Positions 1 to 8,447 of a stretch of 34,902 bases of DNA are shown here, in pieces. Both the position numbers and the translations under genes were made by a program. Origin of the DNA: a virus. Each line of letters begins with the position of its first letter. Position 1 is the first letter of the stretch. The stretch spans positions 1 through 34,902 of IMG/VR virus record IMGVR_UViG_3300043395_002563, one strand, 5' to 3'. Below the pieces are notes generated by a model that worked only from the letters and a program-made list of their open reading frames with translations, ran no database searches and was not told the origin of the DNA.

Positions 1-127
1 TTCATAGGTGCTACACCTGGGATAGGTGCATCGAAACCTTTCTCTAGGTACTTTCTGCGAGACATGTCTAAGATCTCTTGATCCATGTCAGGCTCGACTA
101 CTCCACCGTCAGCGTAGTTTTTTTTTT
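1..127. repeat. terminal direct repeat, left copy (contig overlap)
   Basis: Bases 1-127 are identical to 34776-34902; both copies end in the same run of ten T. The length of 127 equals a common largest k-mer size of de Bruijn assemblers, so this is most simply the overlap left when a circular or circularly permuted genome is written as a line. It lies inside one open reading frame that continues in frame across the join, which argues against a real non-coding packaging repeat. Confidence 0.95.
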
Positions 128-1268
128 GGTTACGGGCTTTAAGCACCTTGGAATAACTAGGTTCCTCGTCCCAGTCGTCTAGGCTATCGATGAAGGACTT
201 TGCAGCTTTTTTAGAACTAGCCGCAGACCTAGGAATGACAATCTCACCAGGGCTGAGGTTAGCTGGCACAATGTCGTTTTTAGGATGGTCGCCAGCTACA
301 GGTGCCTCGCCCTTAATGCGCCCACCGTCATAGGCCATTAAACCTTTGGTCGCGACAGCTGCGGCACCTTGACTTGCTCCACCAAGCACACCGCCCAAAA
401 TACTAGCCGCCATTTGCCTATCACCAGCAGCAGCAGCCTGATTAGCCGCCTTAATTTTCATTCTAATTTCGTTTTCGCTCATTCCGGTTTGGGCTTGTAG
501 CTGCCTAATCCCAGTATCAGAGCTGGCTAGAATACCCAGGCGTTTTAAAGCCGCATCGCTTGTAGCCGTTGCTTGCGCAATATCCTGGCCTCTCATTTGG
601 CCTAGTACATCAGCACCTTTAGAGCCAAGTGTTGCCGCTTGCCCGGAAAGCTGGCCTAACAACTGTTGAGCGGCTAATTGTTGCTGAAGTCCCAAGATGC
701 CAGCTTGTTGAGCAGTTTGACCGCCTAGCTGCGCTGTCTGCTGAGCAGCATACCTAGCAGCTAGGGCAGGGCTTAAACCACGCTGGCTAGCAAGCTGCGA
801 GCGCACACCGGCAATATTTTGACCAAGACCTTGCTCTAAAATCTTTTGAGCTAAAGAACCTCCAGGTCCGAAATCTCCAGCTTGTTGACGTTGTAAAGTG
901 CCAATTAGTCCAGAAAGCCCACCAGCGCCAGTGCCGTACAAACCTCTGAGTGCTTCAGCAAAACTAGCTTGCCCACCTGCTGTTTGTTGCGCCTGAGTAA
1001 AATCAGGTGCCATGGATTGCCCAAGTGCAGCCTTTAATTGCTCCTCATAAGGATTCTGCACTTGAACAGGTTTTAAAAAATCTTCTGCAATAAGCGGAGT
1101 GCTTCCAAAAATGTTTTTACCGCTAGGCAAAGCAATACCAGTAGGGCCTCCGCCTACGGTAGGTCCACTAATGTCACCTTCTTGTATTACTGGCTCTCTT
1201 TTCTTTTGACCAAACCAGGAACCTATTTCGCCAGTTACTTTTTGCAAACCAGGCATAACAAAAGCCAT
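1..1268 (-). CDS. internal virion protein, N-terminal part (gene continues at 34775..33953)
   Basis: The reading frame opens at ATG 1268 and runs without a stop off the left edge. Across the circular join it continues in frame to the stop at 33953, giving a 696-aa protein. The part here is rich in Gln, Ala and Gly: helical Gln-rich segments (AQQTAQLGGQTAQQAG and similar, about residues 165-205), a Gly/Ala stretch near residue 300, then YDGGRIKGEAP and GDHPKNDIVPANLSPGEIVI, a motif I know from phage virion proteins, and finally YADGGVVEP. It follows the nozzle gene and precedes two further large Gln/Ala-rich proteins, the position of internal core or ejection proteins in short-tailed phages. 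The function is inferred from order and composition; no enzymatic domain is visible. An A10 run falls at the codons for QKKN near 118-127. Confidence 0.8.
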   Translation of the reverse strand, partial: MAFVMPGLQKVTGEIGSWFGQKKREPVIQEGDISGPTVGGGPTGIALPSGKNIFGSTPLIAEDFLKPVQVQNPYEEQLKAALGQSMAPDFTQAQQTAGGQASFAEALRGLYGTGAGGLSGLIGTLQRQQAGDFGPGGSLAQKILEQGLGQNIAGVRSQLASQRGLSPALAARYAAQQTAQLGGQTAQQAGILGLQQQLAAQQLLGQLSGQAATLGSKGADVLGQMRGQDIAQATATSDAALKRLGILASSDTGIRQLQAQTGMSENEIRMKIKAANQAAAAGDRQMAASILGGVLGGASQGAAAVATKGLMAYDGGRIKGEAPVAGDHPKNDIVPANLSPGEIVIPRSAASSKKAAKSFIDSLDDWDEEPSYSKVLKARNQKKNYADGGVVEPDMDQEILDMSRRKYLEKGFDAPIPGVAPM

Positions 1269-1271
1269 ATA

Positions 1272-4200
1272 TCACCCCACTGATTTGGAAGCTGGAAGTT
1301 TGTTGAGACCACGTTTTACACCGATTTCCAACGCTAGGTTAGACAAGGCAAAAGCTTCATCCCAAGTCCCTACAGTTGGAGTTAAATCTTGGATGGTAAA
1401 TTTAATTGCAGTGCATTTTTGACGAGTGAGGAATACCCTAAATTCATAGGGCACTGTAGAAGTCGGAACATCGATAACAGTGGTTTGCGTTACTGTATCA
1501 ATAAAATCATAAGACACCTCAACTTGTAAACGATGAGGTGATTTATATTCTCCAAGAATTAAAAGCTTGTAGACTCGCTGAAACCCTTGCATATCCGCAA
1601 ATGACAGCCAGCCAGTAGTAAACTTAAGAGAATACCCCGACACATTTTTACGATATGACGTGCTTTCTAAGTTTATTTTATTAGAATTAACCGATGCTAA
1701 TAAATTGTATAACTGTGATCCATCAGCGCCCGTCATAATATTAATTTGCAACACTGTAATATCAGAAGTTGTCCAGGCAAATGTAGACCATTGGCTAAAG
1801 TAATAGTTATAAACTAGGACAGTCCCATTATCTAAGCCAAACCAGACTTCATTCTTGTCATATTTTAGGTTGCCTGATGTGCACTCGATGGAGTTGTAGT
1901 TTTCTACAGCTGCACCCAAATACGAGACACTCAAAGATCGATCGCATAGGTAAAAACCTTTAGGCGACTGAAACATGACGCCTAAAGGCATAATTACTAC
2001 AGAGCGACCATACAAACACCCTGTGTCGCTAACCACCAATTGTGGGGTTGTAAAATCATCTTGAGTGCCATTGTTTGCCGGTCCCTCACCAACCATGACA
2101 GATAGCGAGTTAGCTTTAAAAATGAGGAGTTTGTCATCTAGCTGCACTGTCGCTGTAACAGGTCCACCGCGCTCGTCTACAGATTTGACAAACTCAGCCG
2201 CGAAAGACACAGGACTACCAATAGCCCCAGCTGTAGCTGGAATGATGTCTTTGGAATACCAAAAGCTATTAGAATCTTCGGAGGGTGCTACAATCAATCT
2301 TCGCTTATAGACCGACACATATGTACACGCAGGAGCTGAAAAGTTATTCAGCTCGCCACCAACAGTGTAAAGCAAAGGCCTACTAATTATGTTGGCCTGA
2401 GGTGTGTTGTCGATATAAGTGATGGTTGGAACGGTTTTATCATTTTTCTGTAAACTTCCAATACCACCAGCTAACTTATAAAAATTAAGGCCATCATTAG
2501 ATCTATATATTTCTATGTATACATCACCAATTTTATTAGTGAGTTTTAAAGTAGAAATATCTAATTGTACTTGCGATGCACCTGCTAGTGTTATGCTTGT
2601 CGGATTAGACACACCGCTTTGATGAATTTGCCCATAGGCATCTTGCCATACATAAATTGCACAATAATAATATGTCCCAGCGCCTACACTGCCAGCGCCT
2701 ACATTTGTAGGGTAAACTTGTAGAGGGTACTGAAAGAAATTATGCTCAGCAAACTCTACCCCGTCAAACATGCCAAGGTAGCCGCCTGTCACGTGCAAGT
2801 TATTAGCTAGCTCGGCCATAACAGTTTGACCAGCTTTACTAATAACGCAAAGGCTACTGTTACCAGCATACTCTTGAACAAGCCCAAAGAAAGCTTGACC
2901 AAAAGCACCAGCTTTACCCGTACCTCTCCCAGGCACAAAGAAAATATAATCAGGGTGCCCTCCAGAAGCCGTGTAATAAATTGACGTAGCATTTAAATCA
3001 TAAAATTTAGCTGCTACGTAAAGGTTAGGTGGGCTACTAAAGACGTTGGCATTAAAATATTCTATCAAATATAATGTATATACACCGTTATACCCACCAG
3101 TAGCATTACCATCATATTGTTGAATCATCTTTATGGGCAAGTAGCCCTTTTTTGCATTAGATTCAGTAAAAACAAGCGTAGTACCACCGATTCCACCACC
3201 CTGCAAAAATACGCGCTGAGCGGTTAAAGTGCCTGTCGATGTTACAATCGCCTCTTCAATTTTAGGCTGCTGGGTGATCAACGCTCCTGCGCTAGTCAAG
3301 GTAGTTGTGAAGATATGTTTGATTGTAGCAACACTGCTATCTCCTATCACAACCCCACTAAAAGCTTGGCTAGCACCAGCTGTCATGACAGTGCGAGAAA
3401 CCGCCACAACACTTGTCAAAGTAGAATTGTATACAATAGTTTTAATCGTCAGCTTATCATTAAAAGCAAACATAATATCATTGCTTGCAAATGAAATTGC
3501 CGAACCATATCTTGAAGTCAAACCTGACAATAATACGGACGTTGGGGCAGTAAATCCTACGTATGTAGCAGGGAATACGGCGATTCTAGAATCAGCTGCG
3601 CTAGGCAACGAACCACAAGACCAACAAATATAGGCAGTTTTTGGATTAACCTCAACTTGGTCTGCTATTAGGCTAAAACCATATTGAGAATAATTTGTAA
3701 CACCAGTCGCCAATGTTACGGTAGCTTGAACAGACCACAGGCTTTTATCAATTGCAGCAGCTTTTAAAGTAAAACCAGTTGATTGATCCTCATACACAAT
3801 CAAAAAATAATCCATGCCAATGCCAGTGACAACTTGAGGTTTAGTGGCGTTTGTTGCTAGCACTGTTTCTGGTTTTAAAATAGTATTGGTTTTGGCATAC
3901 ATGACCATATACTTGGTTGTGTAATTGCCAAGCCCGTCATTTTCAGCCCATACGTGCATAATGGTGTTTCCACTACGATCGTATGCTGTACAAGGGTAGC
4001 TTGCGTTTTGATTAACAGCTGCAAACTTTTCTATCTTGAAATTTCCATATCTTCCGACTGAAGCATATCGGTTGATGCCGTATGAATAGGTATACGCTGC
4101 ATCATCTGTTAGGAAAAAAATGTTTTCTTTCAGTGAGCCAATTGAACGACTATTATTTACAATCGTATATTCTTGATAGCCGTTAGCTTTTCTTATTTCG

Positions 4201-4325
4201 CCGCTTTTTAACAAAACAGCGTTTTCAAGAACGGTCATTTTTCCAGCTGCTAGCTGTTTTGGATCGCTCTTAGTGTCAATCCCTTGAGCTAAAGCGATAG
4301 GGACCTTATTTTTTTCAAGTGTCAT
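1272..4325 (-). CDS. tail nozzle / tail tubular protein, 1017 aa
   Basis: This is a very long, beta-rich protein of low charge, dominated by Thr, Ser, Val, Tyr and Asn, with no signal peptide. The N-terminus (VPIALAQGIDTKSDPKQL, then a segment about gene products laid out with VLENAVLLKSGEIRKANGY) matches the usual opening of podovirus tail nozzle proteins (P22 gp10 / T7 gp12-like role), which extend the portal-adaptor channel. The frame opens at a TTG at 4337, but ATG 4325 is the better start because GAGGG lies six bases upstream. It follows the small 102-aa gene closely and ends three bases before the next leftward gene. The assignment rests on the N-terminal pattern, length and position between adaptor and internal virion proteins; a receptor-binding role for its distal part cannot be excluded. 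Confidence 0.72.
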   Translation of the reverse strand: MTLEKNKVPIALAQGIDTKSDPKQLAAGKMTVLENAVLLKSGEIRKANGYQEYTIVNNSRSIGSLKENIFFLTDDAAYTYSYGINRYASVGRYGNFKIEKFAAVNQNASYPCTAYDRSGNTIMHVWAENDGLGNYTTKYMVMYAKTNTILKPETVLATNATKPQVVTGIGMDYFLIVYEDQSTGFTLKAAAIDKSLWSVQATVTLATGVTNYSQYGFSLIADQVEVNPKTAYICWSCGSLPSAADSRIAVFPATYVGFTAPTSVLLSGLTSRYGSAISFASNDIMFAFNDKLTIKTIVYNSTLTSVVAVSRTVMTAGASQAFSGVVIGDSSVATIKHIFTTTLTSAGALITQQPKIEEAIVTSTGTLTAQRVFLQGGGIGGTTLVFTESNAKKGYLPIKMIQQYDGNATGGYNGVYTLYLIEYFNANVFSSPPNLYVAAKFYDLNATSIYYTASGGHPDYIFFVPGRGTGKAGAFGQAFFGLVQEYAGNSSLCVISKAGQTVMAELANNLHVTGGYLGMFDGVEFAEHNFFQYPLQVYPTNVGAGSVGAGTYYYCAIYVWQDAYGQIHQSGVSNPTSITLAGASQVQLDISTLKLTNKIGDVYIEIYRSNDGLNFYKLAGGIGSLQKNDKTVPTITYIDNTPQANIISRPLLYTVGGELNNFSAPACTYVSVYKRRLIVAPSEDSNSFWYSKDIIPATAGAIGSPVSFAAEFVKSVDERGGPVTATVQLDDKLLIFKANSLSVMVGEGPANNGTQDDFTTPQLVVSDTGCLYGRSVVIMPLGVMFQSPKGFYLCDRSLSVSYLGAAVENYNSIECTSGNLKYDKNEVWFGLDNGTVLVYNYYFSQWSTFAWTTSDITVLQINIMTGADGSQLYNLLASVNSNKINLESTSYRKNVSGYSLKFTTGWLSFADMQGFQRVYKLLILGEYKSPHRLQVEVSYDFIDTVTQTTVIDVPTSTVPYEFRVFLTRQKCTAIKFTIQDLTPTVGTWDEAFALSNLALEIGVKRGLNKLPASKSVG

Positions 4326-4333
4326 GATGTCCC

Positions 4334-4642
4334 TCAAAATACGTAGAGGTCTACTGACATATTAGCCGAAGCGACTAACCTAAGAAAAAGCGCAGGGCTT
4401 GGGTTAGTGTCCTGGGTGTCGTACACCGTTCCAGCCGCCCGTTGCCTTACTATAAACCAGCCTATAAGATTTCTATTAAGCTTGTGGGCTACATCATTAG
4501 AACCAGTTTTTAAAGCTACATTCTTAAGAATCTGGCCCTGCACAATTTCTAGTGAGCTATATGGATCCAAAATATTACTGACGTTGTCTTGAATCATGTT
4601 CAAAACCCTGTCAGCCGTTTGGATGCGCTGTAGCTTTGGCAT
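4334..4642 (-). CDS. small virion-module protein, 102 aa (possible head-tail/tail completion)
   Basis: This compact mixed helical/beta protein starts MPKLQRIQTADRVLNMIQDN and ends in a beta-like LVASANMSVDLYVF. I do not recognise a named domain. Its start overlaps the upstream adaptor stop by one base (TAATG), and its stop lies just ahead of the nozzle start, so all three are probably translationally coupled. Small proteins in this slot in podovirus genomes are usually head-tail or tail components; that role is inferred from context only. Confidence 0.75.
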   Translation of the reverse strand: MPKLQRIQTADRVLNMIQDNVSNILDPYSSLEIVQGQILKNVALKTGSNDVAHKLNRNLIGWFIVRQRAAGTVYDTQDTNPSPALFLRLVASANMSVDLYVF

Positions 4643-5367
4643 TAGTACGTACCCCAGTTAGTGCCAGCACCGGAGCCAGTGGGGAACCAGAAGTCTGCAT
4701 ATAGGTTGTCAGACACTTTCGCGGGGCTACCAGCATCCCGGCTTTCAGCCATGGCGTTGATACGAGCAATCAGCTGCTGCTTTTGCATCATCAATGCGGA
4801 AACATCCGATTCTTCTTTTTGCATGGCTTTGATAGCGGCATCGACGATGATGTACTCGGTCCAGCCAGAAATACCCTCTACAGTGGCGGCATCAGTATCT
4901 AGTGTGCTCATACGTGGCACATACCAAAGCCTAATCCTTTGGTTTGCAGCTGGAATAGGCGTGAACCAGATTTTATCGCCATTCAGCCTATAGCGCAGGT
5001 TTGTTAACCCATAAAAACTCTGGAAGTTAGGCACTGCATAACGGTTGCGATCAATAAACTCGAAAGGACGTATAGTAACGTAGCTATCAGCAGTGTTAGA
5101 CAAGCCAAGGTCAACACCCAAAAGCTTATACACCGCAGGGCTAGTAGGAAGCGCATATTGATCGTCAGTGCCGTTAGTAGTCAAAATATAGGCAGGAGCT
5201 ACATAATAGTTGTCGCCGTATTTAGAAACCAGCAAGTCATATAGCTCAAAATAGCTCTGGTTGATGTAGCTATTGAATTCTGCATCGGTGACAAACTGGC
5301 TATTAACCATGTCTGCACGTTGCCGCGCGGCATCTCTCAGCTGCGCTAGTGTCATAGTGGTTGCCAT
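4642..5367 (-). CDS. head-tail adaptor-like protein, 241 aa
   Basis: The N-terminus is strongly helical (TLAQLRDAARQRADMVNSQF, then DAEFNSYINQSYFELYDLLV), followed by a beta region with repeated Tyr/Trp (KIWFTPIPAANQRIRLWYVP) and a C-terminal helical stretch. This is the pattern of phage adaptor proteins that bind below the portal dodecamer in short-tailed phages. It starts at ATG 5367, downstream of a terminator that separates it from the capsid genes, and is followed by the 102-aa gene with TAATG overlap. The position between capsid and nozzle genes supports the role; the family assignment is by pattern, not search. Confidence 0.7.
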   Translation of the reverse strand: MATTMTLAQLRDAARQRADMVNSQFVTDAEFNSYINQSYFELYDLLVSKYGDNYYVAPAYILTTNGTDDQYALPTSPAVYKLLGVDLGLSNTADSYVTIRPFEFIDRNRYAVPNFQSFYGLTNLRYRLNGDKIWFTPIPAANQRIRLWYVPRMSTLDTDAATVEGISGWTEYIIVDAAIKAMQKEESDVSALMMQKQQLIARINAMAESRDAGSPAKVSDNLYADFWFPTGSGAGTNWGTY

Positions 5368-5380
5368 GTTAACCCCTTAG

Positions 5381-5416
5381 TAAAAAGGGCTATGGCATGA
5401 AACCACACCATAGCCC
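5381..5416 (-). terminator. rho-independent terminator after the capsid genes
   Basis: Reading leftward, GGGCTATGG (5416-5408) pairs perfectly with CCATAGCCC (5395-5387) across a 12-base loop and is followed by TTTTTA (5386-5381). It lies in the 75-bp gap between the acidic 83-aa gene and the adaptor gene. Confidence 0.8.
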
Positions 5417-5442
5417 ACAACCCCAGTAAAACGCGCGTCTAG

Positions 5443-5694
5443 TTAATACTCTTCTTCTTCCTCTTCCTCGCCCTCGTATTCCTCGTGGGGCTCGGCATCT
5501 ACTTTCATGAAAATAGCCCTCAGTGCGTTGTAGGCACCCATGGCATCTTTCCCTGAAATCGCATCTAGCAAGTCTTGGCCCAAAGCTTCACACTCATCAC
5601 GGTCTGAGCCTTCGGATTCAGGAGTTTTTAAATCCTGACCGTGCATCGTCTCGATGATGATTGTGGCAGCTTTTTTCTTGTCAGGGATAATCAT
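5443..5694 (-). CDS. small acidic protein, 83 aa
   Basis: This unrecognised protein has a basic start (MIIPDKKKAATIIIETMHGQ) and an extremely acidic tail of Glu and Tyr (EEYEGEEEEEEEY) at the C-terminus. AAGGGG precedes ATG 5694, and the gene starts directly after the stop of the 194-aa gene. It is the last gene before the terminator at 5381-5416, in the capsid block. A head-assembly or DNA-mimic-like role could be imagined from the acidic tail, but nothing in the sequence proves it. Confidence 0.75.
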   Translation of the reverse strand: MIIPDKKKAATIIIETMHGQDLKTPESEGSDRDECEALGQDLLDAISGKDAMGAYNALRAIFMKVDAEPHEEYEGEEEEEEEY

Positions 5695-5695
5695 C

Positions 5696-6280
5696 TTATT
5701 CCCCTTTGTCTTTCACGCCCGAGTTACGCAGCTTAACAGTGAAATACATCACAGAGCCAGAAGCTGGATCTGTAGCAGCACCGGAAGCATTTAGCGTTTT
5801 GAAGTACACGTAGGCACCTTGAACGCTTGGGCTTAGCATGAGCTGAGGATTGCCTAGGAGCTCGCTGACAAAAATACCGCTAGAGCCAAGGGCTTTAGCT
5901 GTACCAGTGCCGGAACCTGCACCTGTGGCCACGAAGCTCACGCCTACAGCTGCCGTTACACCAGAGGGTAGCCCAATAGCTGCCCAATCAGTGTTACCTA
6001 GAGCTGTAATCTCGTAGGCAGTGCCAGAGGCAAAAGAACCAGCTGTTACATCGGAACCAGTGACTGGTGCCTCAAATGTAACGTCTAGGCCATAAAAGCG
6101 GTAGTAGTTGTCCTCTAGCTTCAGTGCGTAAACACCTTGAGCTAGGCGGGTAAGGCTAGCAACACCAGCACCGACTAGTGCACTAGTAGCACCAGAGGCT
6201 CCGATTGTGGCTCGGCCGTGTAGCGTCACTGGGTAGTGCGCTAGGCCAAAGCTGAATTGTTGAAAAAATCTATTTGCCAT
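5696..6280 (-). CDS. capsid-block structural protein, 194 aa, with a Gly/Thr repeat module
   Basis: ATG 6280 follows AAAGG nine bases upstream; a longer form would need a TTG at 6301. The protein is beta-rich. Residues about 105-145 hold the module AYEITALGNTDWAAIG... followed by VGVSFVATGAGSGTGTAKA, a recurrent sequence I know from many phage structural proteins. The N-terminus (MANRFFQQFSFGLAHYPVTL) and C-terminus (GSVMYFTVKLRNSGVKDKGE) look like a compact virion domain around it. Its place right after the major capsid gene suggests a head decoration or minor capsid role. A hairpin terminator lies between it and the capsid gene, so its dose may be lower. Confidence 0.72.
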   Translation of the reverse strand: MANRFFQQFSFGLAHYPVTLHGRATIGASGATSALVGAGVASLTRLAQGVYALKLEDNYYRFYGLDVTFEAPVTGSDVTAGSFASGTAYEITALGNTDWAAIGLPSGVTAAVGVSFVATGAGSGTGTAKALGSSGIFVSELLGNPQLMLSPSVQGAYVYFKTLNASGAATDPASGSVMYFTVKLRNSGVKDKGE

Positions 6281-6299
6281 GTGTGTAATCCTTTTAGGC

Positions 6300-6330
6300 A
6301 AAAAGGTACACCCGGTTAGAGTGTACCTTT
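6300..6330 (-). terminator. hairpin terminator after the major capsid gene
   Basis: Reading leftward, AAAGGTACAC (6330-6321) pairs with GTGTACCTTT (6311-6302) across a nine-base loop, and the T run extends to 6300. It starts 12 bases after the capsid stop. The U tract is short and partly inside the stem, so read-through to the next gene is likely. Confidence 0.65.
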
Positions 6331-6342
6331 CGCATTAATTAA

Positions 6343-7578
6343 TTAGGCAGACAGAGTGACGTTTGCATTGTAGCCCGGTGCGTTACATGCAAGGTTAGCA
6401 TAGTAACCGATACGAACTTCACCGGCATCAGCGTTGGAAACCCGGAGCATCTCAAGTCCATCACCGTAACGGAGGATTTGAGGAGCGTCGCCAAGGCTGT
6501 TAAGCGTCCAGCTGTTCATTTGCAGCAGGTAGCCGGTTTGTGCCTGACAGTTACGGTCTGGGAAGACCTTAATCATGCTATTGGCACCGTTAATCATGAT
6601 ACCCCGGAAAGCGATCTCAGCCGGGCCTTTCATGTCAACGTATTGCACTTTGGAGCCTAGCGATTTCTCAAGGGCTGCATAAGATGCAAAGTTAGTGATG
6701 CAAACATCAGGCTTTCCACCTTCTCGGGCTAGCAAGGAGCTAGCATCGATCAAGGATTCTTCGATCGATTGAGCTGCACCATTGTAGCGCACACCGGCAA
6801 GACGGGTTACGTCTTGGCTACGGTCTACACCAAAAAAGTTATCGCCCGAGGTAGGTGCGGTAACAGGAAGCCATGCAGCCAAGCCTTTGACTTTTGCGTT
6901 AACGTCACCTTGGACGAGAAGGTAGTCGTTTGCAGCCCATGCCGATGGGGTAGCAGCGGAGCCGCCAAGGCCAGAGGATGCAACGGTTACGGTGCCAGCT
7001 GCCCGGTTAACGGCAATTACGTAGCCGAGGGCTGCACGAGGGGAGCCGCCATCAGTGGCATTAGCTTGGAGCACTTGGTTGACTTCAAACTGGACCACAT
7101 CAGCAGGGTTGCTGAGGGTAATGACACCAGAAGAAATAGAGCCCACTTGGCCGATGGAGCCCGTTCCAGAACGGAAAAGGGCGGAGGCCAAGGAGTTGGT
7201 CAATGAACGGAATGCACCGTCGATCACCAGTTTGGCACCTTCCAAGAACGACATTTTGTCTGTCCGGGAAGCGAGCATCGTTTGGTTGTCGATGGTTGCG
7301 ATGGAGTAATCGCTAACTCGGGTTAGCAAGTAGGATTGAATTTGAACAGCAGACTGGTTTCCTTGAGCGTTCGAGAAGGTAGCGGAACGACCTTGGGAAA
7401 CACCGGTGATGATCGGGATTGGCTTATACTTGCCACCGAAGTCCGTTTTTTTGGGAACCATAGCGAGGAAAGGGTTATCAGAGTAGACAAGGTTCTCGAC
7501 TACCTGCCCATCATAAAGCTCCTTAAGAGCCGCGTTCATTGCCGTTAGGTTTAAATAGCCTGGTGCTGAGTAAGCCAT
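6343..7578 (-). CDS. major capsid protein, 411 aa
   Basis: The position directly after a coiled-coil scaffold gene and portal gene, the length and the composition identify the major head protein. The N-terminus (SAPGYLNLTAMNAALKELYD, then SDNPFLAMVPKKTDFGGKYK) is typical of the tailed-phage capsid proteins found in many environmental phages, presumably HK97 fold. A central beta domain (GSISSGVITLSNPADVVQFE onward) carries a Gly/Ser-rich stretch near residues 175-215. The C-terminus is a spine-like LEMLRVSNADAGEVRIGYYA. The start at ATG 7578 has a clear AAAGGGA upstream. A terminator follows the stop. Confidence 0.88.
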   Translation of the reverse strand: MAYSAPGYLNLTAMNAALKELYDGQVVENLVYSDNPFLAMVPKKTDFGGKYKPIPIITGVSQGRSATFSNAQGNQSAVQIQSYLLTRVSDYSIATIDNQTMLASRTDKMSFLEGAKLVIDGAFRSLTNSLASALFRSGTGSIGQVGSISSGVITLSNPADVVQFEVNQVLQANATDGGSPRAALGYVIAVNRAAGTVTVASSGLGGSAATPSAWAANDYLLVQGDVNAKVKGLAAWLPVTAPTSGDNFFGVDRSQDVTRLAGVRYNGAAQSIEESLIDASSLLAREGGKPDVCITNFASYAALEKSLGSKVQYVDMKGPAEIAFRGIMINGANSMIKVFPDRNCQAQTGYLLQMNSWTLNSLGDAPQILRYGDGLEMLRVSNADAGEVRIGYYANLACNAPGYNANVTLSA

Positions 7579-7597
7579 GTGAATATCCCTTTAATTG

Positions 7598-8437
7598 TTA
7601 TAGGTCTAAAGCAGCTAAAGCACGAGCCATGCGGTCGGACTCAACTTTGGGAGCGACCAGTGATGGAGTGCTAGAAGTGTATTGAGAGTTGCTAAGGGTT
7701 TTTCGCGGCTCTGCGGTAGGTTTCGCAACTGGTTGGCCTGGCTCTGTAGGCCTAGGCAATTTTGTTGATAGCTTTTTCGTCGCTAGTGATTTCTCAACTT
7801 GCTTTTCGAGATAGGCTTCAACAAGGTCACAAGCTTCCGGGATCGATAGCACTTTATTTGTTTTTGCAAAATATTCTTCGACTGTATCGTACACTAGGTC
7901 TGCTGAATCATACAAGTTTGTTAGCTCGTACTTTTCTTTTTCCCTGCCTAAGAAATTGCCAATCTCAGATTTAAATTCGGTGATTACAGCTGCCTCGCGT
8001 TCCTCGGCTGCGCGCTTAGCTCTCTCTTGAGCCTCCTGCCTATCTAGCTCGCGTTGCTTTTCTACACTCTCTAGCTTTTCTTGTAGGGCTTTAATCTGAC
8101 TCTCAGTGCTCACCGTATTATTGTTCAAAATATAATCAGTGAGCTCTTTATAGCTAAGGCCATGGTCTTCAAGCATAGCCAAAGGATTTTGACGGTAGCT
8201 CGACTTGCGAGCCTTGACCGACTCAATTTCCTTTTTCATAGCCTCAATTTCAGCGCGCTGTTGAGCTAAGGCATCGTATTGGCTTTTTAGCTCTTGCTTA
8301 GCCTTTACTAGTCCAGCTTCTTTTCGAGCCAAGAAAGCAAACCTGTCAGACGCTCGTTCGGGCTTGGCTTCGGCTTGTGGCACTTCCTGTGGCACTTCTA
8401 CTTGTTCAATACTTTCGGTAGCTTGCATTTCTTCCAT
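7598..8437 (-). CDS. scaffolding protein, 279 aa
   Basis: This highly charged, almost wholly helical protein has a Glu/Pro-rich start, a long coiled coil (about residues 35-75, KQELKSQYDALAQQRAEIEA), a second one (about 110-155, rich in EKLESVEKQRELDRQEAQER), and a basic Lys/Pro segment towards the end (KKLSTKLPRP). Acidic, helical proteins encoded between portal and capsid are scaffolds that direct procapsid assembly and leave before or during packaging. AAGGAA precedes ATG 8437; the gene is 10 bp from the portal stop and 19 bp from the capsid start. Confidence 0.85.
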   Translation of the reverse strand: MEEMQATESIEQVEVPQEVPQAEAKPERASDRFAFLARKEAGLVKAKQELKSQYDALAQQRAEIEAMKKEIESVKARKSSYRQNPLAMLEDHGLSYKELTDYILNNNTVSTESQIKALQEKLESVEKQRELDRQEAQERAKRAAEEREAAVITEFKSEIGNFLGREKEKYELTNLYDSADLVYDTVEEYFAKTNKVLSIPEACDLVEAYLEKQVEKSLATKKLSTKLPRPTEPGQPVAKPTAEPRKTLSNSQYTSSTPSLVAPKVESDRMARALAALDL

Positions 8438-8447
8438 GATATGTTCC

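Noticed and set aside
1-127. A biological direct terminal repeat for packaging
   Set aside because: The length equals a standard k-mer, the repeat lies inside one in-frame gene and ends at a homopolymer; an assembly overlap explains it.
3229-3633. 134-codon plus-strand frame opposite the nozzle gene
   Set aside because: Shadow of a strong gene, with no ribosome site and no companion genes on that strand.
6769-7206. 145-codon plus-strand frame opposite the capsid gene
   Set aside because: Antisense to the major capsid gene and overlapping another plus-strand frame; shows no protein-like pattern.
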